A stretch of 64,000 bases of DNA from Sabethes cyaneus (Eukaryota; Arthropoda; Insecta; Diptera; Culicidae): the NCBI RefSeq assembly GCF_943734655.1, contig NC_071354.1, positions 137,688,642 to 137,752,641 on the forward strand, in the 5' to 3' direction. Shown in pieces: positions 20,461 to 35,400 of this stretch (its first letter is position 1; every line of letters begins with the position of its first letter). Both the position numbers and the translations under genes were made by a program. The notes beneath the pieces are model-generated. The model had not been told where the DNA came from. It saw only the letters and a program-made list of their open reading frames with translations, and did no database searches.

Positions 20461-23400
20461 CTGGAAAGAAATGTTTGGTTTTTATGTGATATATATTATT
20501 TTTGCTACATATAGTACCTTCAAGCAGTTCTTTGGAATCAATCATTTGTCCGATTTCTTGAGCGACTTCTTTAGCCAGCCATGGAGCTATTTGACGTTCG
20601 AAATCTTCACGATCCTTTTCATCTTTAATGTTTTCTACGGCATCGATTACGCTTGGCATAAGATTATCAATTCTGCCTTGCAAGAGTTTCGAAGCAGTGA
20701 TCCGCTCTTGCATTTCTCTGTCCAGATTTTGTGCAATCTTATCTTGTAGAATTCGGCGCTCTTTTTCTGCCATCAATTTACGATCTTCTAACTCCAATCG
20801 TCGAAGCTCAGCCAATTCTGCTTCTCTGATTGCCATTATTTGCTGCTGTTGTCGTTTCATCTCTGCAATTTCTTCCTCATGGAGAACTTCAATCAGTGCT
20901 TGCTCTATTGTGCGTCCAACGAGAACTTCAATGATTGGCTGTACTTCTGTATCAAAATCGAATAGCTCGCCGTCGAGAATTTCGGTTGCCACATCTCGAC
21001 CAATTTTCTGCGGTACGTATGGCGGAGAGGGTGGTCTATTTAAGAACAAATCCGTCTGACAGCCCGCATCCATCTCAGGTGGACGAACAAAGAGCTGAAA
21101 AATATGCTAAAATGTAATAATCGAAAGCAAGCGAGGGATGAAGGTTTAAACCTCTTCAAGAAACTTTTCGGTTTGTACATTCTCATGCTTCCGGCCACGA
21201 ACTGCAGGCGGAGTACCAATAATGCCTCGTTGATTGCGTGCGACATGCTTTTTGCGCAAAATCTGCCTTCGGCGAGCTTCAGCTTCCTTTTGAATGTTAT
21301 CTCCATCGCCCTGTTAATATAAAAATAGTTTGATAATGTGCTTTTTAATTTTAGGCAGTCTAACTAATAAGAATAATAATTCAAACTATGAATTTGAATA
21401 GTATTACTCTGGTACAACGTGTAACTTTGCAAAATAAATTCAGTGTAAATCTTATGTTTACTGTCCAACAGAAAAAAGAAGTGGTGTAATTAAGACGTAG
21501 AAGTTACGATCCTGTTTTTGCATTACAAATACCTAAATTTCTAGGTTAGACAAAAAACTCAAATAAGTATAAACGGTTAATACAGCTGACTTAAAACAAT
21601 TATAATATACCTACATAATAAAATAAGAATGGCAGTAATGTGTTCTACCGTGTTTTTTTACTTCTTTGCTGTAATATTGACCTCATGCTTTAAAATACAT
21701 CACTGCTTATCATATTACAGCATTGTTCTACTAGTTATTTTAAGGAGCATATACAGTCAGTCCACAATCATGAGTCACACATAATTGTGGGCCATTTTAG
21801 CTCTAGCTGCTGATTAGCGCTTAAAAATCAGCTAATGATTGATCAAATTATTAGTGCTACTTATGAGTAACAATTTTATCAATCACTTCGTATCATATTC
21901 ACGCATTAATCATCAGAAAAACTTAAAATGAAGCATAATTGTGTGTGACCCATGTTTGTGGACTGACTATAGTATGAAGCTGAGAAATTTAGGAAATTTA
22001 TAATAACAGTGCGAATTAAGTTCGTAATATCTCTCAGGCTTTAACAGTGCAAATTGGACTAGTGTTTGTTTTCGTTTTATAAATTACAGAAGTGTGAGTG
22101 CAGTAAAAGAGTTAAGGTCGGGGAAAATCGGGGAGTTTAGAATTTGATAGATATTATTCCTACTGCAAACAGTTTCAGGAAGGACTCCAGCTTATGCCAA
22201 AATTATATCGTGATGCGGATTACTTAATTCTTACAGTCACCTCACTTCACTATTACTTACGGGCACCCCATCGGCAGGAGCTTGCTATTGCCACACAATC
22301 TCGGAGCGTAAGAAAGTAAAAGCACAGACTAACAGACGTAACAAATTTCGAACAAATTTTCTAACAAAACATCGTTTCATTGACACCCCCAAAACTTGGA
22401 AAAAACACCAGCATCACCTGGTGCAGTCTTCGCACTACGCAGAGTTGGTTGCTATAAATTTAGCAATGCTATAAATTTACTTGTATAATATCTAACATCA
22501 GCGCCAGCGCAGGCGAGCAGCGTTCTCGCACAGCGACTGTTGTTTGAGTCTTGGCTTAAGGGGAAACCGAAAGTGGCTCAAAGATGGCTGGATAAATGGC
22601 TACCATTCGAAGCATGTATTGTTTTGCGCCTTAAAAATGCATCTGTATTGGCAGAGCACGCTTTCGCCACGTAATCAGTGCTTCCAGCGCTGTTATAATG
22701 TCCTAAAACTTGTAATTAAATTTATCGATCTGCTGTGTATCAATAAACGCTCAGCAAAACATAATTGCTAATGGAAAATAAATTTAACTGAACATATCGA
22801 TCATTACGTGTTCATAAAAGCGACCAATGTATAATTTGGAATTAGTGAATAGATATTTGGTTACGCACATATTTCGTTGAACTAGCGATTTCCGAAAAAG
22901 CAGCAACACAGTATCAAACTTTCATCACATCAATGAGCTTTTAAAGAGCTTTCAACTTTCGCCGCATCGATGAGCTTAGAGTGAAATAAACAAACAAAAC
23001 GCAAACGCAGGAATCAAAAACGCAATCCGATGCAAGCGGATTAATTAAACATCCTAGTGATCCTACGCATTATTCAGTTGCTGCTGTTAATTTTGATTGA
23101 ATCGGAATGCCTTGATAAAGAAAACAAACCCTTTTCCAGGATGTTTGTAGTTAGTGCGGTTGGCTGCGGATCAGCTGTTTATGTTTGCAAGCTCCGCTAT
23201 TTGACATATATTACCAATACTAATGCGATATTCAAATAAACGTTTAGGTTTTTAACGAACACATGAGATGTACAGTACAGTGTTTGTCGCACTAACACAA
23301 TAACGTTAGCCACTTTCGGTTCCGCCTTAAGCGAAAATTTGAAATGATCGTTTTTATGGAATGAGGCTTCAGTGTTACGCCTGTTAATTTGTGGTAAAAG

Positions 23401-26400
23401 GCTCTTCAAAATATTATCAAGCTATAGTCCTACTTTGATTTATATAGAATCCGACTCTTCTCTAAGAAGCGCTGTCGAGAATAAAGGAAGTGCGAGGAAT
23501 TTTGGCAGCTGTACTATTCTAAAAATACACGGAAGTTCTATCAAAATCTTTATGTATCTCGCAAGCGCCTTGTGCCGCGGGCCGCAGGATGTTAGAGATG
23601 TAGGTATTTTGATAAACGACAGCGATCAAAAGTATGAAGCAGCACTAAGATAAATACATGGTAGCTTGGTAGCAAAGGAAGAGACTTCACCAACCGATGG
23701 AAATATGCCACTTCCTGCCGAAAGGTGAAGTGCTTTGTCAAATCATCGTCCAGCGACTTTCACCAATAATCAATAGATTCGTGGCAAGTTATCAGGCGGA
23801 CCAAATCTTTATCTTCCGACAGATCCTTTAGAAGTGCCGCGAATTACGAATCTCCACGCATCACTTGTTCGTTCAAATAAGTCACATACAAAGTGTAAAC
23901 TGTCTTTCATGCTTGCTCTTCAACATTGTGCTTTGCAGAGGTTGGCAGAATATTAGTAGACCAGACCAAACCGCAAAGCACAGAAAATTAGATTCCATAA
24001 ATTCGTCTAAAATAAAATACATATGGAGATGGCTGGGATCGAGCGCTCACTTAAACCGTACTCTGGCAATCGACAGGGATGAGTTTGAGTTAGTTGACGA
24101 ATTCGTGTCCCTTGGCTCATTGACAACCGCGGTAAATAATATCAGTTGTGATATTAGAAGGGGTTTAAACAGCCAGGTGGCGTCTACTATGGACTCCACA
24201 AACATTTACGGTTTAATAATCTGAGCCTCGGTACAAAGTGCATCCTTTACAAAACGCTAATTAGACCGGCTATCCTCTATGTGCACGAAACATAAATATA
24301 AACTGTAGGAGTTTCCGAATGGCGGGTGCTGAGAGCCATCTTTAACGGCGTGCTGCAAGAGAACGGTGTACGGAGACAAAGAATGAACCTCGAACTCGTG
24401 CGTCTTAATGGCGAACCTAATTCAGAAATTGGCAACAACAATTGGAGGGATACATTGAGCTGAACATTTTGCTTGAATACCAGACAGCTATTCTGCAAAA
24501 AACGGTGTTCGCGTTGAATCTTGAATCCGATAGGAACGAGACGAACAGGAGCATGGCGAGCGAGGCTGCAAGACCAGTTGGAGCAAGAACTGGTGAGTAC
24601 AGGGTGTCCGCGGAATTGGACTAGCCGCCATGGATAACTAGCTAAGTAATAGAAACTGAATTACTGAAAAGGATCTTAAAGTTGACACACCATTTGGATG
24701 GATACCTAGTGCTTTTTGGTGCAGTTAAATTGTTGTTACAAATAGCAATACTTTGATTTCATTCACAGCGGTTCATGAAATTAAAGGTGGATTATTATTG
24801 ACGGCAGCGTAGGAAATAGTGATGAAGGTTTCCAGAGGAAGACAGAGGTAATTTGAAACCCCAAAAAATATTACGTCTTTTGTGATTGTTCCATAATAAA
24901 TGTTTATAATATTTAATACTGTAAATCATGGGACTAAAACTATCATATCAGGAAGTGTTAATATAATAAATAACAAACAAAATGTTGTAAAATGTCAGTA
25001 ATGGTGATAAAAATACAAGTTTTTTTTTGTATGGGCTTATCACTTTGACCACAACATTATTGATCTATTGTAATGTTGCCCGGGTGTATGCTGTATTCTG
25101 CACTGCATTTCTGTGCTTTATCGTTATTGAGTAAACGATAAGCTTATATTTTTTTTTATGCGTGCTTATGTGTTGAGGGTTTTACCCATGCTTCGATGCA
25201 TGTCCTACTATAGCAAACCTGTTTCGCCTCGTTATAGTTAGCACTGGTGAGTCCTCCTGAGGTTCAAAACCATTTCCTCATTAGGTGCTCATACCAGTAT
25301 ACTAACCATAACAAGCGTCTTCGGGATAATGTAGAACTCAGCATGAAGGAAGGGTGAAGAGGGGCCAGAGAATAAACCCATGCTAAAGTCACTTTGACAT
25401 CGAATGGCCTGATTCTACTAAGATTCGAACCCATGACCATTCGCTTGTCAAAGCAGACTCGGTAACCTTGCGGCTACAGAGCCCCCCTAAAATACAAGTT
25501 ATTATGCATTTTGAAAATTTTTGTGTGACTTGAAGCACTAGTCAACTTCAGGTCAAATTGGCTTGAAACTGGTATGCTGTTGACAAATGTTAACTGGCTT
25601 AAGAATCTTGCTCAAAACATAAAATATTTGTTATTGGAGGCACAACTTACGGTTGAACGGAAAAAATAAATGACTAATCTTATACATATGAAGCGACCCT
25701 CATTTCCTGCTGTAACATTACATGCACGCATTTTCATCTGGCTGAATCCGGGTAAATCAACCCTGGTCGGCTCAGAACATTAATGTAACATTTAGTTCGA
25801 TTACCCGCGCCGGTCGGTGACTCGATCGAGTGACGGCGCCGGTAGAGCAAAATACTTAAATGAAAACAATTGTCGCGTTTGCAACACATTCTAGGCGAAC
25901 GACCGCGCAAGTTTCTTAACCTGCGGCAACGAACAGTTCCCAAAACAAATGTGCCGTTGCATTTTGCCGACTAAGGTAAACAACGAAGCGCGGAACTGTT
26001 CGAGTAGACAAAAACAAAGTTTCCGCGCGAGGGGCTAAAATGTATGTGCGAGAGGGAAGCTCGACGGACAGCGTGAGGTCTGCCGCTAGGCAGAATAGGA
26101 CGGAACTACCTCGAGAAGGAGGAGTTTCCTTAGGGCAAAGAGTTTTTAGTAAGTAAGAAATAACTTTGTGAGAAAAATTTAGGAAAATAAAAGGGATTCG
26201 GTTTTGACACGCCGACCCGTCCGGTCGGTAGTGGCACTTAATCCGGTTGTTTTATTTCTTTTTTGATTTGTTCCTTCCGCGCGGGTTTTTAGGATCGAGG
26301 GGGCCCTTAAGGCCCCTTCACATATAACATCATTCATAGTGACAGTGACAGATTGATTTGAACAAATTATTACACTATATATGGAAACAATCAAGCAAAA

Positions 26401-29400
26401 TAAAGAGATGATCGCTCACTTTTCTAAAACTGTTCACTTTCAAAACATCATTTTCGACTAAGTTCAATGTTTACGATAAAATCGGTTAAATAAGAGGGAT
26501 TTATTTACATTTTAACAAACATTGGTCTAGCTTTAATCGAAATATATATTCGCTGATATGTCATGACGGGAAGACTGTCATTTTTTTAAATTCGTCGTCA
26601 CGGTCCAGGGAAGCAAAATTTATATTTATGCTTATTCCAACTTGCGACTTGCTAAATTTTTCTTTCGAATCAATGCGTAGTATTTTTTTAAATTTTTAAC
26701 ATGGTTTTAATCAGTTGGCCATTCACCAGAACAATGCGTAGTAGATTTTCCGATCGATCGGTGTAATATATATTAGTGAAAATCAACCAGGAAATCCCGA
26801 AGCTATTAACGTTCAAAACCTGACCACTTTTTGCGTTTAGATTTTTTGGGAAGACACCCAACCTTGCCATAAGACATAGTCCTACGTCAAATTAAATATA
26901 CTGCTAAAGCTGGTTGCAAATAATAAAAAAAATCAAAACTTTTAAATAGAAAAACAACAACAAAGCTATGTTCACTGATAGGTATTTTGTTAAAATACTA
27001 AGCATTTTAAACAACGTAGCTAATTCTTGTATCAGGTGGTTTAATTTCAGAATCATTTGAACAAAAAAGTTTAGTTGCCGATTTGTAGTGAGTCGAGCAA
27101 ATCTGATGGAAGCAGTGTACATGCTTTTGATGCACAAAGTTATGTGGCAGATAAAGAATTATAAGCATTAAAAGTTTGCTCCATTTATGGCTTGAAGAAT
27201 GTCCCCAAACTCACCTTTCCTGATAGAAGACCAGCGTACGCGAAATAAGGGTTCCACTGAGCATGGAAATTTAATTTATGTATACTGTTGTGCAAAGCCA
27301 AATTTATCCGTCAACAAAATGAAAATCTATATATATATTAATATGTCATGCGAAAAGATATAACATAAAGTAAAAGTTAATCGGTTTGATACACGAAAAT
27401 AGAGATGACTGCTTTGTATGAATGATTACATCAAAAACTCATCTCACTCGTGATTAGCGAAAGCGATTATTAATCTTGACTGTGCACTCTAAATTATCAA
27501 GTGCCAAAATACAAAACTAAGTATCAAATGCAACATATGTTTTGTGTGAATTTACTTACCGGTTGAGTTATGCCGTTTATAAAATTGCTACCTCGGACAA
27601 CCCGTCGATCGTGCATTACATTTTGATAGGTATTCTGGTGATCTCTGCCAAAGAAAATCCGGTTGCATGCAATATAGGAAAAAAAATAAAAAAGAGAATA
27701 ATTATTATAAAAAGGATTACCATTGCCGATTACCAGGAATGTATACTACTGTTTGTATTACTGCATATTATTGTAATAATCACAAAATGTAAAATGAAAA
27801 TACTCTTAGTGGATACACCTAAGTATCCCAGTACCTCGCGGAATGAATTGGACGCAAGACACCGCTGCTGTAAAACCATGGTTTTTAATTTTCACGTACC
27901 GTGCAAACACCATATTCAAAACAGTGCCTAATTCTGAACAGTTGCAAATTTTTCATAAATATTGACAAAATTCCAGCTATTTAAACAATTTAATCACTAC
28001 ATCTGATTATTTCATGTTATTTAAATGGTTTAAATAGCTAGAGTTTTGTCAATATTTAAGAAAAATTTGCAACTGTTCTGAATTAGGCACTGTTTTGAAT
28101 ATGGTGCTTGCACGGTACCTTTTTCTCGGAAACCTCGAAATACAGCCTGAGTTCGTTAATTTGGGTCCTGAGTGCGTTCCAACTATCGAATCGTGATTCA
28201 CTGATGGGGCCAACTGACAGTTGTTAGATATTTCGATAGAATTTTGACATTCAAGTGCTTCTAGTTGGAGCGTGGCCTAACTAGCGAACACTCAACTAAT
28301 GAGTCGTCCAATTAACGAATCCTCAATTAGCGAACCATTGCTGTTTAACTGAACAAACTTTTGTTCGTTTGGTTGATACATGTTTTGAGAAGACTTTTAT
28401 AATTTCTTAGGTTTTCTAAACAAAACACAACCCAAGAAAAAAGATGACCAAATTTTATTTATTTGACCAAGCTTTTTCTTCTAGTTCTTTTTTCGTTGGG
28501 CTGTGTTCCGTTGACAAAGCTCAAAATTTATAAAGGTCTTCTGCTATCGTCTACCAGCAAAACAAAACAAATAATGTTTCAGTATGTTGTTTGTCGGTCG
28601 TTATAAAATTTTACATCAAAATAAAATGAAAAAGTTTACATAGGGTAAAGAACTAGTTTTAAGCAGTCTAAGCGGGTCACTGATTGTTTTACCTTATTAC
28701 AAGCGATGGGTTGACTAAGTGGGGGATATCAGCATACCAATCTTCTTGCTATCTTCAGTTCTTCAAGCTGTTGCCATTGGAAGACACTATTGTTGAGCTA
28801 AACTTTTGATTTTTCGCTTTAAAAGTTGGAGCGGCGGAACTAATTTTGAACACACCGAACCCATTTTCACCTGCAAGGTGCTATTTTAAGCAATCCTGAA
28901 ATCTGAATTTTTTTACGTCCCGTTAAAAAATCCCTCGAACTTTTCCCCCTATTCAGTAAGTTCGCGTTCCTATCCGCGACCTACTAATCGGCATCTGATG
29001 CGTAATCGGCATAGCGTATCGGCATAGATGCGTAAAATGCCATCTGTCTAAATTGTTTATCGGGGCATACACTCACCGCACCGTTCGGCAAACGGTATTC
29101 GTCGTCTCTTTTATTCTCTGGTGTTCTTATGGGAAACTGTGAGTTTGACGTCTCACTCGCTGTTCTTAAGGATGGTGGGAGAACAAAAGAGGTAAACATA
29201 TAGCAGTACAAACGATCCGAGTACAAACGATCAGAACAGTGTTGTCAAAGCAAATAACATTGAAACACATCGTTGCTTTATTATATCACTGAGAAAATCT
29301 TCGAAAATTATTGAAAAAGCTGTCTTTTGTGTTGTTTTTAATAAAGAAAAATTAATTATGAACATACATTTCTCTTGAAAGTATTTAACCACGTTTTCAC

Positions 29401-32400
29401 CATAGGAGGTTTCAGGTAATTTCAAACTTAAAATTCTTATTTCCAGAACGGAAACAGTGTCTTGGCAACACGATAGTTCATCAGTTGTGCTGCAGCTGCT
29501 GCTAGTGGTGAACAGGTTCCGTCAATTCAGAATTTGTTTTCAGTTTTGTTAGAAAATAATAAAACTTTTGGCTAGTGACAAAGCCTTAGATAATAGAAAA
29601 AAAAAGACTGAATTATATGGTATGTGACAATTGAGTGCTTGACTTTCAGAGTTGTTGTAATCAGTGCTGAAAATTTGATGAATTCGTTAGTAGCGAGGTG
29701 GCGATTGCTGAAGAGCAGCTGAAAAATGTACGTTTTTGGACAACAATTTTTAATTCATCATATTTCTTGTCGGAAACCCAGTAAATTGTGTTTGTGTGAA
29801 TCAAATGTATGGTTAAGTGATTTGTGAAGATGATCCTATCAAAAGATTTTGAAAATATGAATAAAAAAGTGCATTTTCGGATCATTTATGTTCAACTGAT
29901 TGAAATAGGTAACACTGCTTAACTCGTTCCTTACCCTAATTGAAATTTGAAATAAGAAAATGCTTTTTTCTTTTTTCCTAATTTCTATAGAATGACAAGA
30001 ACTTTAATGTTACCATCGTTCTACATACTGGGTTGTGTTGAGTTCGTGCCCGGCTGATTAATTGCTGTAAAAGCAAACGTCAGACGCAATACAATTCTAT
30101 AATTACCTCGCAATTCTATTGATGCAATTGTGCTTTGGAATTCCATTGGTAGCGAAAGCAGCTCCTTTCGTTACATTATATTCTGGATCAGATTTGTTGT
30201 GATGGCTACCATGCTTGCAAGAGTTTTGATGGTTCTGATTAGGATGATTGATATCATTATTATTGTTATTGCTATTGGCGGTCAAAATCCTTGGTCGGCT
30301 TTCGTAGGCATATAAACGGCGCAAAGCGGAGGCGGATGGTGCGAGGATGGGAAGTTCCTTGTTTGGCTGCAGGAAAACACCCTTCGGTACAGTCGTAATG
30401 AAGAGCGGCTTTTTCTTGATGTTAACGTCCTGGGAACTTCCCTGTAGCAGAGTGCAAGTAGGGCGGAATTCCAGAGAAAGTGAGTTAAGTGTGCCGCATG
30501 GATGTTGAAAAGTTTGCGGAATCTATCGAACCAGTTTTTATATTGGGCCAACTGAGTTATACATATCCTTGACGCAAACGTGTCTTTGTACAATCAAGGA
30601 AATGAAAAGGAAAACAGTTATAGCAACTGCAATTAACTGCACGAATCGTCCTGTGTATAGGAACGCCTATCTACAAAGCGAAGGCTCAAGTTATGTGATG
30701 TATAAGTACTAACATTACATGTAGTTCATAACATGTGCGTGGTTTTTAAAATGTCCTAATTTACATATACTTAATATTTTTGTTAATTTGGATAAAATTG
30801 GGAACCGTTAATCACCGTGGTTAAAAGTCACTCGTAGAGTAAAATGTATGAAAGATCACGTGCGTTGCCGTTGTACATTCGTGATTCTATGCTATGAAAG
30901 GGGGAAGGCAATGAAGATGCGTCCAACATAGCTCTAGCCATCCCAAGTTCCTACCTAGCGCCTCCATGTGGTCATACCCGGTAATGCTCTATCCTTCAGA
31001 TTGAGTGGTTTTGGGTAGACGGCAAACCTACTCGGCTTTGTGAGTAGGTAAGCTCTCACATGTATTATTTTAATTATTTGTTTCGTTCCAGCTGTACAAA
31101 CACCTACTGTACGGTAGAAATATTGACCGTAGAAATTTTAATAATGTACATGGATATTAGCTGTAGGACTGATGGAAACTCAAATGACGCAACTATATCT
31201 GATTTAAAGGACTACTGGTGAGCTCGTTCTATTTTATCTATATTTATTTTGTCACTATTTTATTTGTATGAGAGTCCTTATCCCACTACCACAGGGGTGA
31301 GGGGTCAAACCATCATAAAATAAATTCATGCCTCCAAAATCGCCCACATGCCAAATTTGGTTCCATTTGCTTGATTAGTTCTCGAGTTGTGCAGCAATTT
31401 GTGTTTCATTTGTATGAGAGCCCCTCGTTTAGAGGGAGGAGCAGGGGTGGTCCGATCACTTTGACTCAATTTTGATTCATTTGACAGTAAAGTTTTAGCT
31501 GAGTAAAATTTGACTAAGTCTGGGATATTTGTAGAACTAGTTATTAACTAAATTTTTACTGAATATAGTTTTGCTGTATCTTTTGTAGTTACGGTCACGG
31601 CTTAAAAAGGGATCGCAAGTTGAATATGGCTGCGTGAATGCGTATGCTTTCCGCATTCAACCTGCGCTTTTCGAACGATCATTTGGCTGTTTTTTGAATG
31701 CAGTCAATCTGCCGCTTGCGCTACTGCCATCTTATAATTCTTATTTCTTGTTTATTTATTACATCAACAGACTTACATGGTCCTAATGATGGTCTAACTT
31801 CTTAAAATTAGTGGCCAAGTGTATAAATAGTAATGAATTTACATAAATATAACTAAACAGATAGACAAGTTGACTGGACCGGCTGAAGAAGCGGTTGAAT
31901 CGTTCACGAAGAGTTTGGCGCGATAAATGGAAATCGAATATGAATGCTACTTTGTCAAACGTCCTCTGGAGACCGCTGAGGGCCCCATATTTGCTGTAGT
32001 TCATACGGTGGTATGACGTCCTCAGCATAGCAGTATTCCGAAGGGATCTAGGCTGCACATTAAGGTCAAGTTGCTCTAGAAATTGAGGGCAATCTATTTT
32101 ACCTCGCAGAGTATCGGCGACTAGCAGGGATTTAGATGTATCTCTCCGTGTAGAGAGGGTATCTAGGTGGATCATCATACATCGATACATCGTAGCGGAT
32201 TTCGCCAGGGCAGCCGACGAAGGGCAAAACGCAGAAAGCGGCGCTCGACGGATTCGATTCGTTCAGAACTATTGTGGTAGTTCAGGTTCCAAACCACAGA
32301 ACAGTACTCCAAAGTCGATCTGACCAGGGAGCAGTATAATGCTTTTAAGCAGTAGACGTCGGTGAAACTTTTGGGGATTCTAAAAATGAATTCCATGGTC

Positions 32401-35400
32401 CTAGAGGATTTGTTGACGATATAAGATACATGTTGTCTGAATGTTAGCTTTGTATCGAAGATTACACCTAGGTCTTTGATATGATCGACCCGTTCGATAG
32501 TGCTCGATAGCAGCGTGTAGTTGAAAACAACAGCATCTTTTTTTACGTGAGAAGGATATTACAGAGCACTTTGAGGGATTTACAACCATTCTGTTTAAGG
32601 TACACCAATTAGCGAAGACATCCAGCTGGCGTTGGAGAGTGATGAATTCTTCAGTTGAGCGGATACGGGAGAATATTCCCAGATCATAGGCATATGATAA
32701 CCTTGGTTTTTGAAGCACGAGGTTCACGTCGTTGAAATAGAGCAGGAATATGAGCGGTCCGAGATGACTACCCTGCGGAATACCAGAGGTGGCGCAGAAT
32801 ATGCTGGATCTACAATCACCAATGGCAACCATCAGTTGACGATCTGTTAGATAAGAACAGAACTATCGCAGGAAAGTTCCGCCTATCCCAAGCCTTTGGA
32901 GTTTAGCGATTGCGATTACGTGATTGAGCTTATCAAACGCGGCTGACAGGTCGGTATATATGACGTCGGTTTGCGTCATTGCAGACATGTTGTCGACGAT
33001 GTGCGTAGTAAGGCACAGAAAATTAGTAGTAGTGGATCGACCAGGAAGGAATCCATGCTGATCTGTGCTCAAATATTGCTTGCATGTGAAAAAAGTGGCT
33101 CCAAGACGATTAGCTCGAACAATTTCCCGATGGCACTTAACGATGTAATTCCTCGGTAATTGTCCACATGTCGCTTGTTGCCTTTTTTGTGCAAAGGAAA
33201 CTTATGAGCAGATTTCCAGCAAGACGGAAAAGTACCGCTGGATATGGGCTTGTGGAATACGAGCTGTAGTGGTCTAACCAAACAAGAGATATGCTTCTTC
33301 AGGAGGGCAGACACAGTTCCATCATGCCCGGGATTGAAGGAGGACTTCAGTTGCGTAGCGGCAATGGAGATCATCTCGGTGTTTATCTTTAGATTACCTA
33401 GAGCTTGCCCGCACGATGGGACGTTCCTAGCAGCGCAGTCGACATCGTCGCTGGTTAACCTTTCATGACTAAACACGCTTGCAAACTTTTCAGTGAATAA
33501 GCTGCATATGTCTGTAAAATTCGAGGCAGTTTCCTCGCGATAGATCATAGAGACGGGCAGCCTGCATTTCTTGCGTTGCTCGTTCACAAACTTCCAGAAT
33601 GCTTTGGGGTGCGACATGAGTTTCCTCTGAATCCTTCGTTGATATTGCTGAAAACAACCACGAGTGACTCGCTTGAACTCGTGATTTACTCTAAGGTAGT
33701 GATGCTGTAGTGTGAGCGTACGGTGTCTGGAAAATTTTCGTAGAGCGGCTCTTTTCAGTGATTTGAATTTTCGCCATTCACTCGCTTGCCAAGGAGCACG
33801 TGATCCGGAACGACTTATTTTTTCTGGGACATGTCTATCAATGACATACGACAAGACATTAGAAAAGGTTTGGGCGGCAGTATCGGCGTCATGATCGTTA
33901 ATCATGTTATCCTAATACATTGATGTTAGGAAGGCTACGATGCTGCGATGGTCTGCTCTGAAAAAATCGTACGTAACAGCAGCGATGGTGGTGTCAAGAT
34001 TGCTAGTATAGTTGTCTTCCACAGAGATGATTAACGGATGATGATGTGGTACATCTTTAACTAAAGAAACAGACGTCCAGGCAGCGGTTATGCTCGTTAA
34101 CGACGTGATTGATTTGTGACAGGGTGGCGGCACTGTAACTGTCGAGAATACTGGTAGCCCCAGTGTGAAGTACAGAAAGAGTTTGGTCGGGATACAGGAA
34201 ACCGCTTTGCGATTCCTTCCATGTTATGTCAGGCTGATTGTAGTCCCCCAGTATCATGATCTGGTGGACTGTAGCAGCCTTGTCAATCACAGCGAAGGCA
34301 GATTTGCAGTGCGCTTTCATGCTGCCTCTCAGCATAAAGCTTTGCGCGTTCATATAAAGAATCTAAACTGCAAACTGACTGGAAGCATAAGATGACGTAT
34401 TTTTTCGTTTCTCTTTTTGTCTCCAAATCGCCTCCTCACAGTAATTTTTTGTCACCCGGACGTCGATCCGACGCAAGCAAAATGTTCGTTTGTATTGGAC
34501 GGAGTCCGACGGACTTCTTCCATGCACATGTAGTGGTTTTTTTTGTAGTTGCTTTTCGTTAGCGTGGTGACTGCCAATCATTTGACTGTTTTGCAGTCAT
34601 TCGCTGCTCCAAACGGTAAAAGTAACTTGATCGAAACAAAAATGTTAAAAAGATTTAGAACGCATTCGTTCTACTGCGTTCAATCGGCGTTATGACTGAG
34701 CAAACTGAGCATTCGTATTCCACCACTAAACGGACGGTGTGAATTTGAATGCCCGGTGGTGTGACTGCGGTAGAAAAAACCCAATTTAATCCACCTAGTG
34801 GTGAAAGGGACCTTTGTTATACGGTCTTACTTGCTATTTGAGAAAGAAATCGACACGTCTTCGGAACATAATTCATCTATTGGTTATCGTTGCGTAGTGC
34901 GTTGGTTTACATAAAATTTTTGAAAATTGAAAAAGTTTACAAAATTTGAACAAAACAGGAATACTTTTAAATTTTGATAGATCCTTTTTTCATGAAATTG
35001 CTGAGTAAGGATAAGTAAGTTGTTATTAATCTGAGTAAATGCAAATAAAAGTAAGTTGTAAGAGGAAATCTTATCCTTTAGCATATACATTGTCTAGCAA
35101 AGGTCTAGTTTATAGGTTTTTGAACCATGCATAGTTTCCTGTAATGCCATTCTATTTGAATCACATCAATAGAGTTTTCTTGAATAATTTTCATCAATTT
35201 TTATTAACTCACGCTGTTGTATTTTATACAACACCTGTAGGTTTTTCAACGCCATATTGTTATAAAGTTACAAATCGTTGTTTAACTAACGTATATTCTT
35301 CAACAAACTTATTGTGAGCAAAATATCATAATTATTCAATGCATTAATAATTTAAATTGTTGGGAAAATTTATGGAGCAAAACTATCAGCAAATGTAAAA

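Noticed and set aside
20628..21059. 143-codon plus-strand ORF
   Set aside because: Antisense of RSPH3 exon 5, whose protein is clearly conserved on the other strand.
22261..22330. Possible minus-strand exon with ATG and GTAAGT donor near 22,260
   Set aside because: Its phase does not fit RSPH3 exon 4, and the true upstream exon with HDRRVVRG was found at 27,560-27,644.
25417..25488. A genuine tRNA gene on the minus strand
   Set aside because: Box A and B are present, but it is the head of a SINE with tail and target duplications, and no full cloverleaf is evident.
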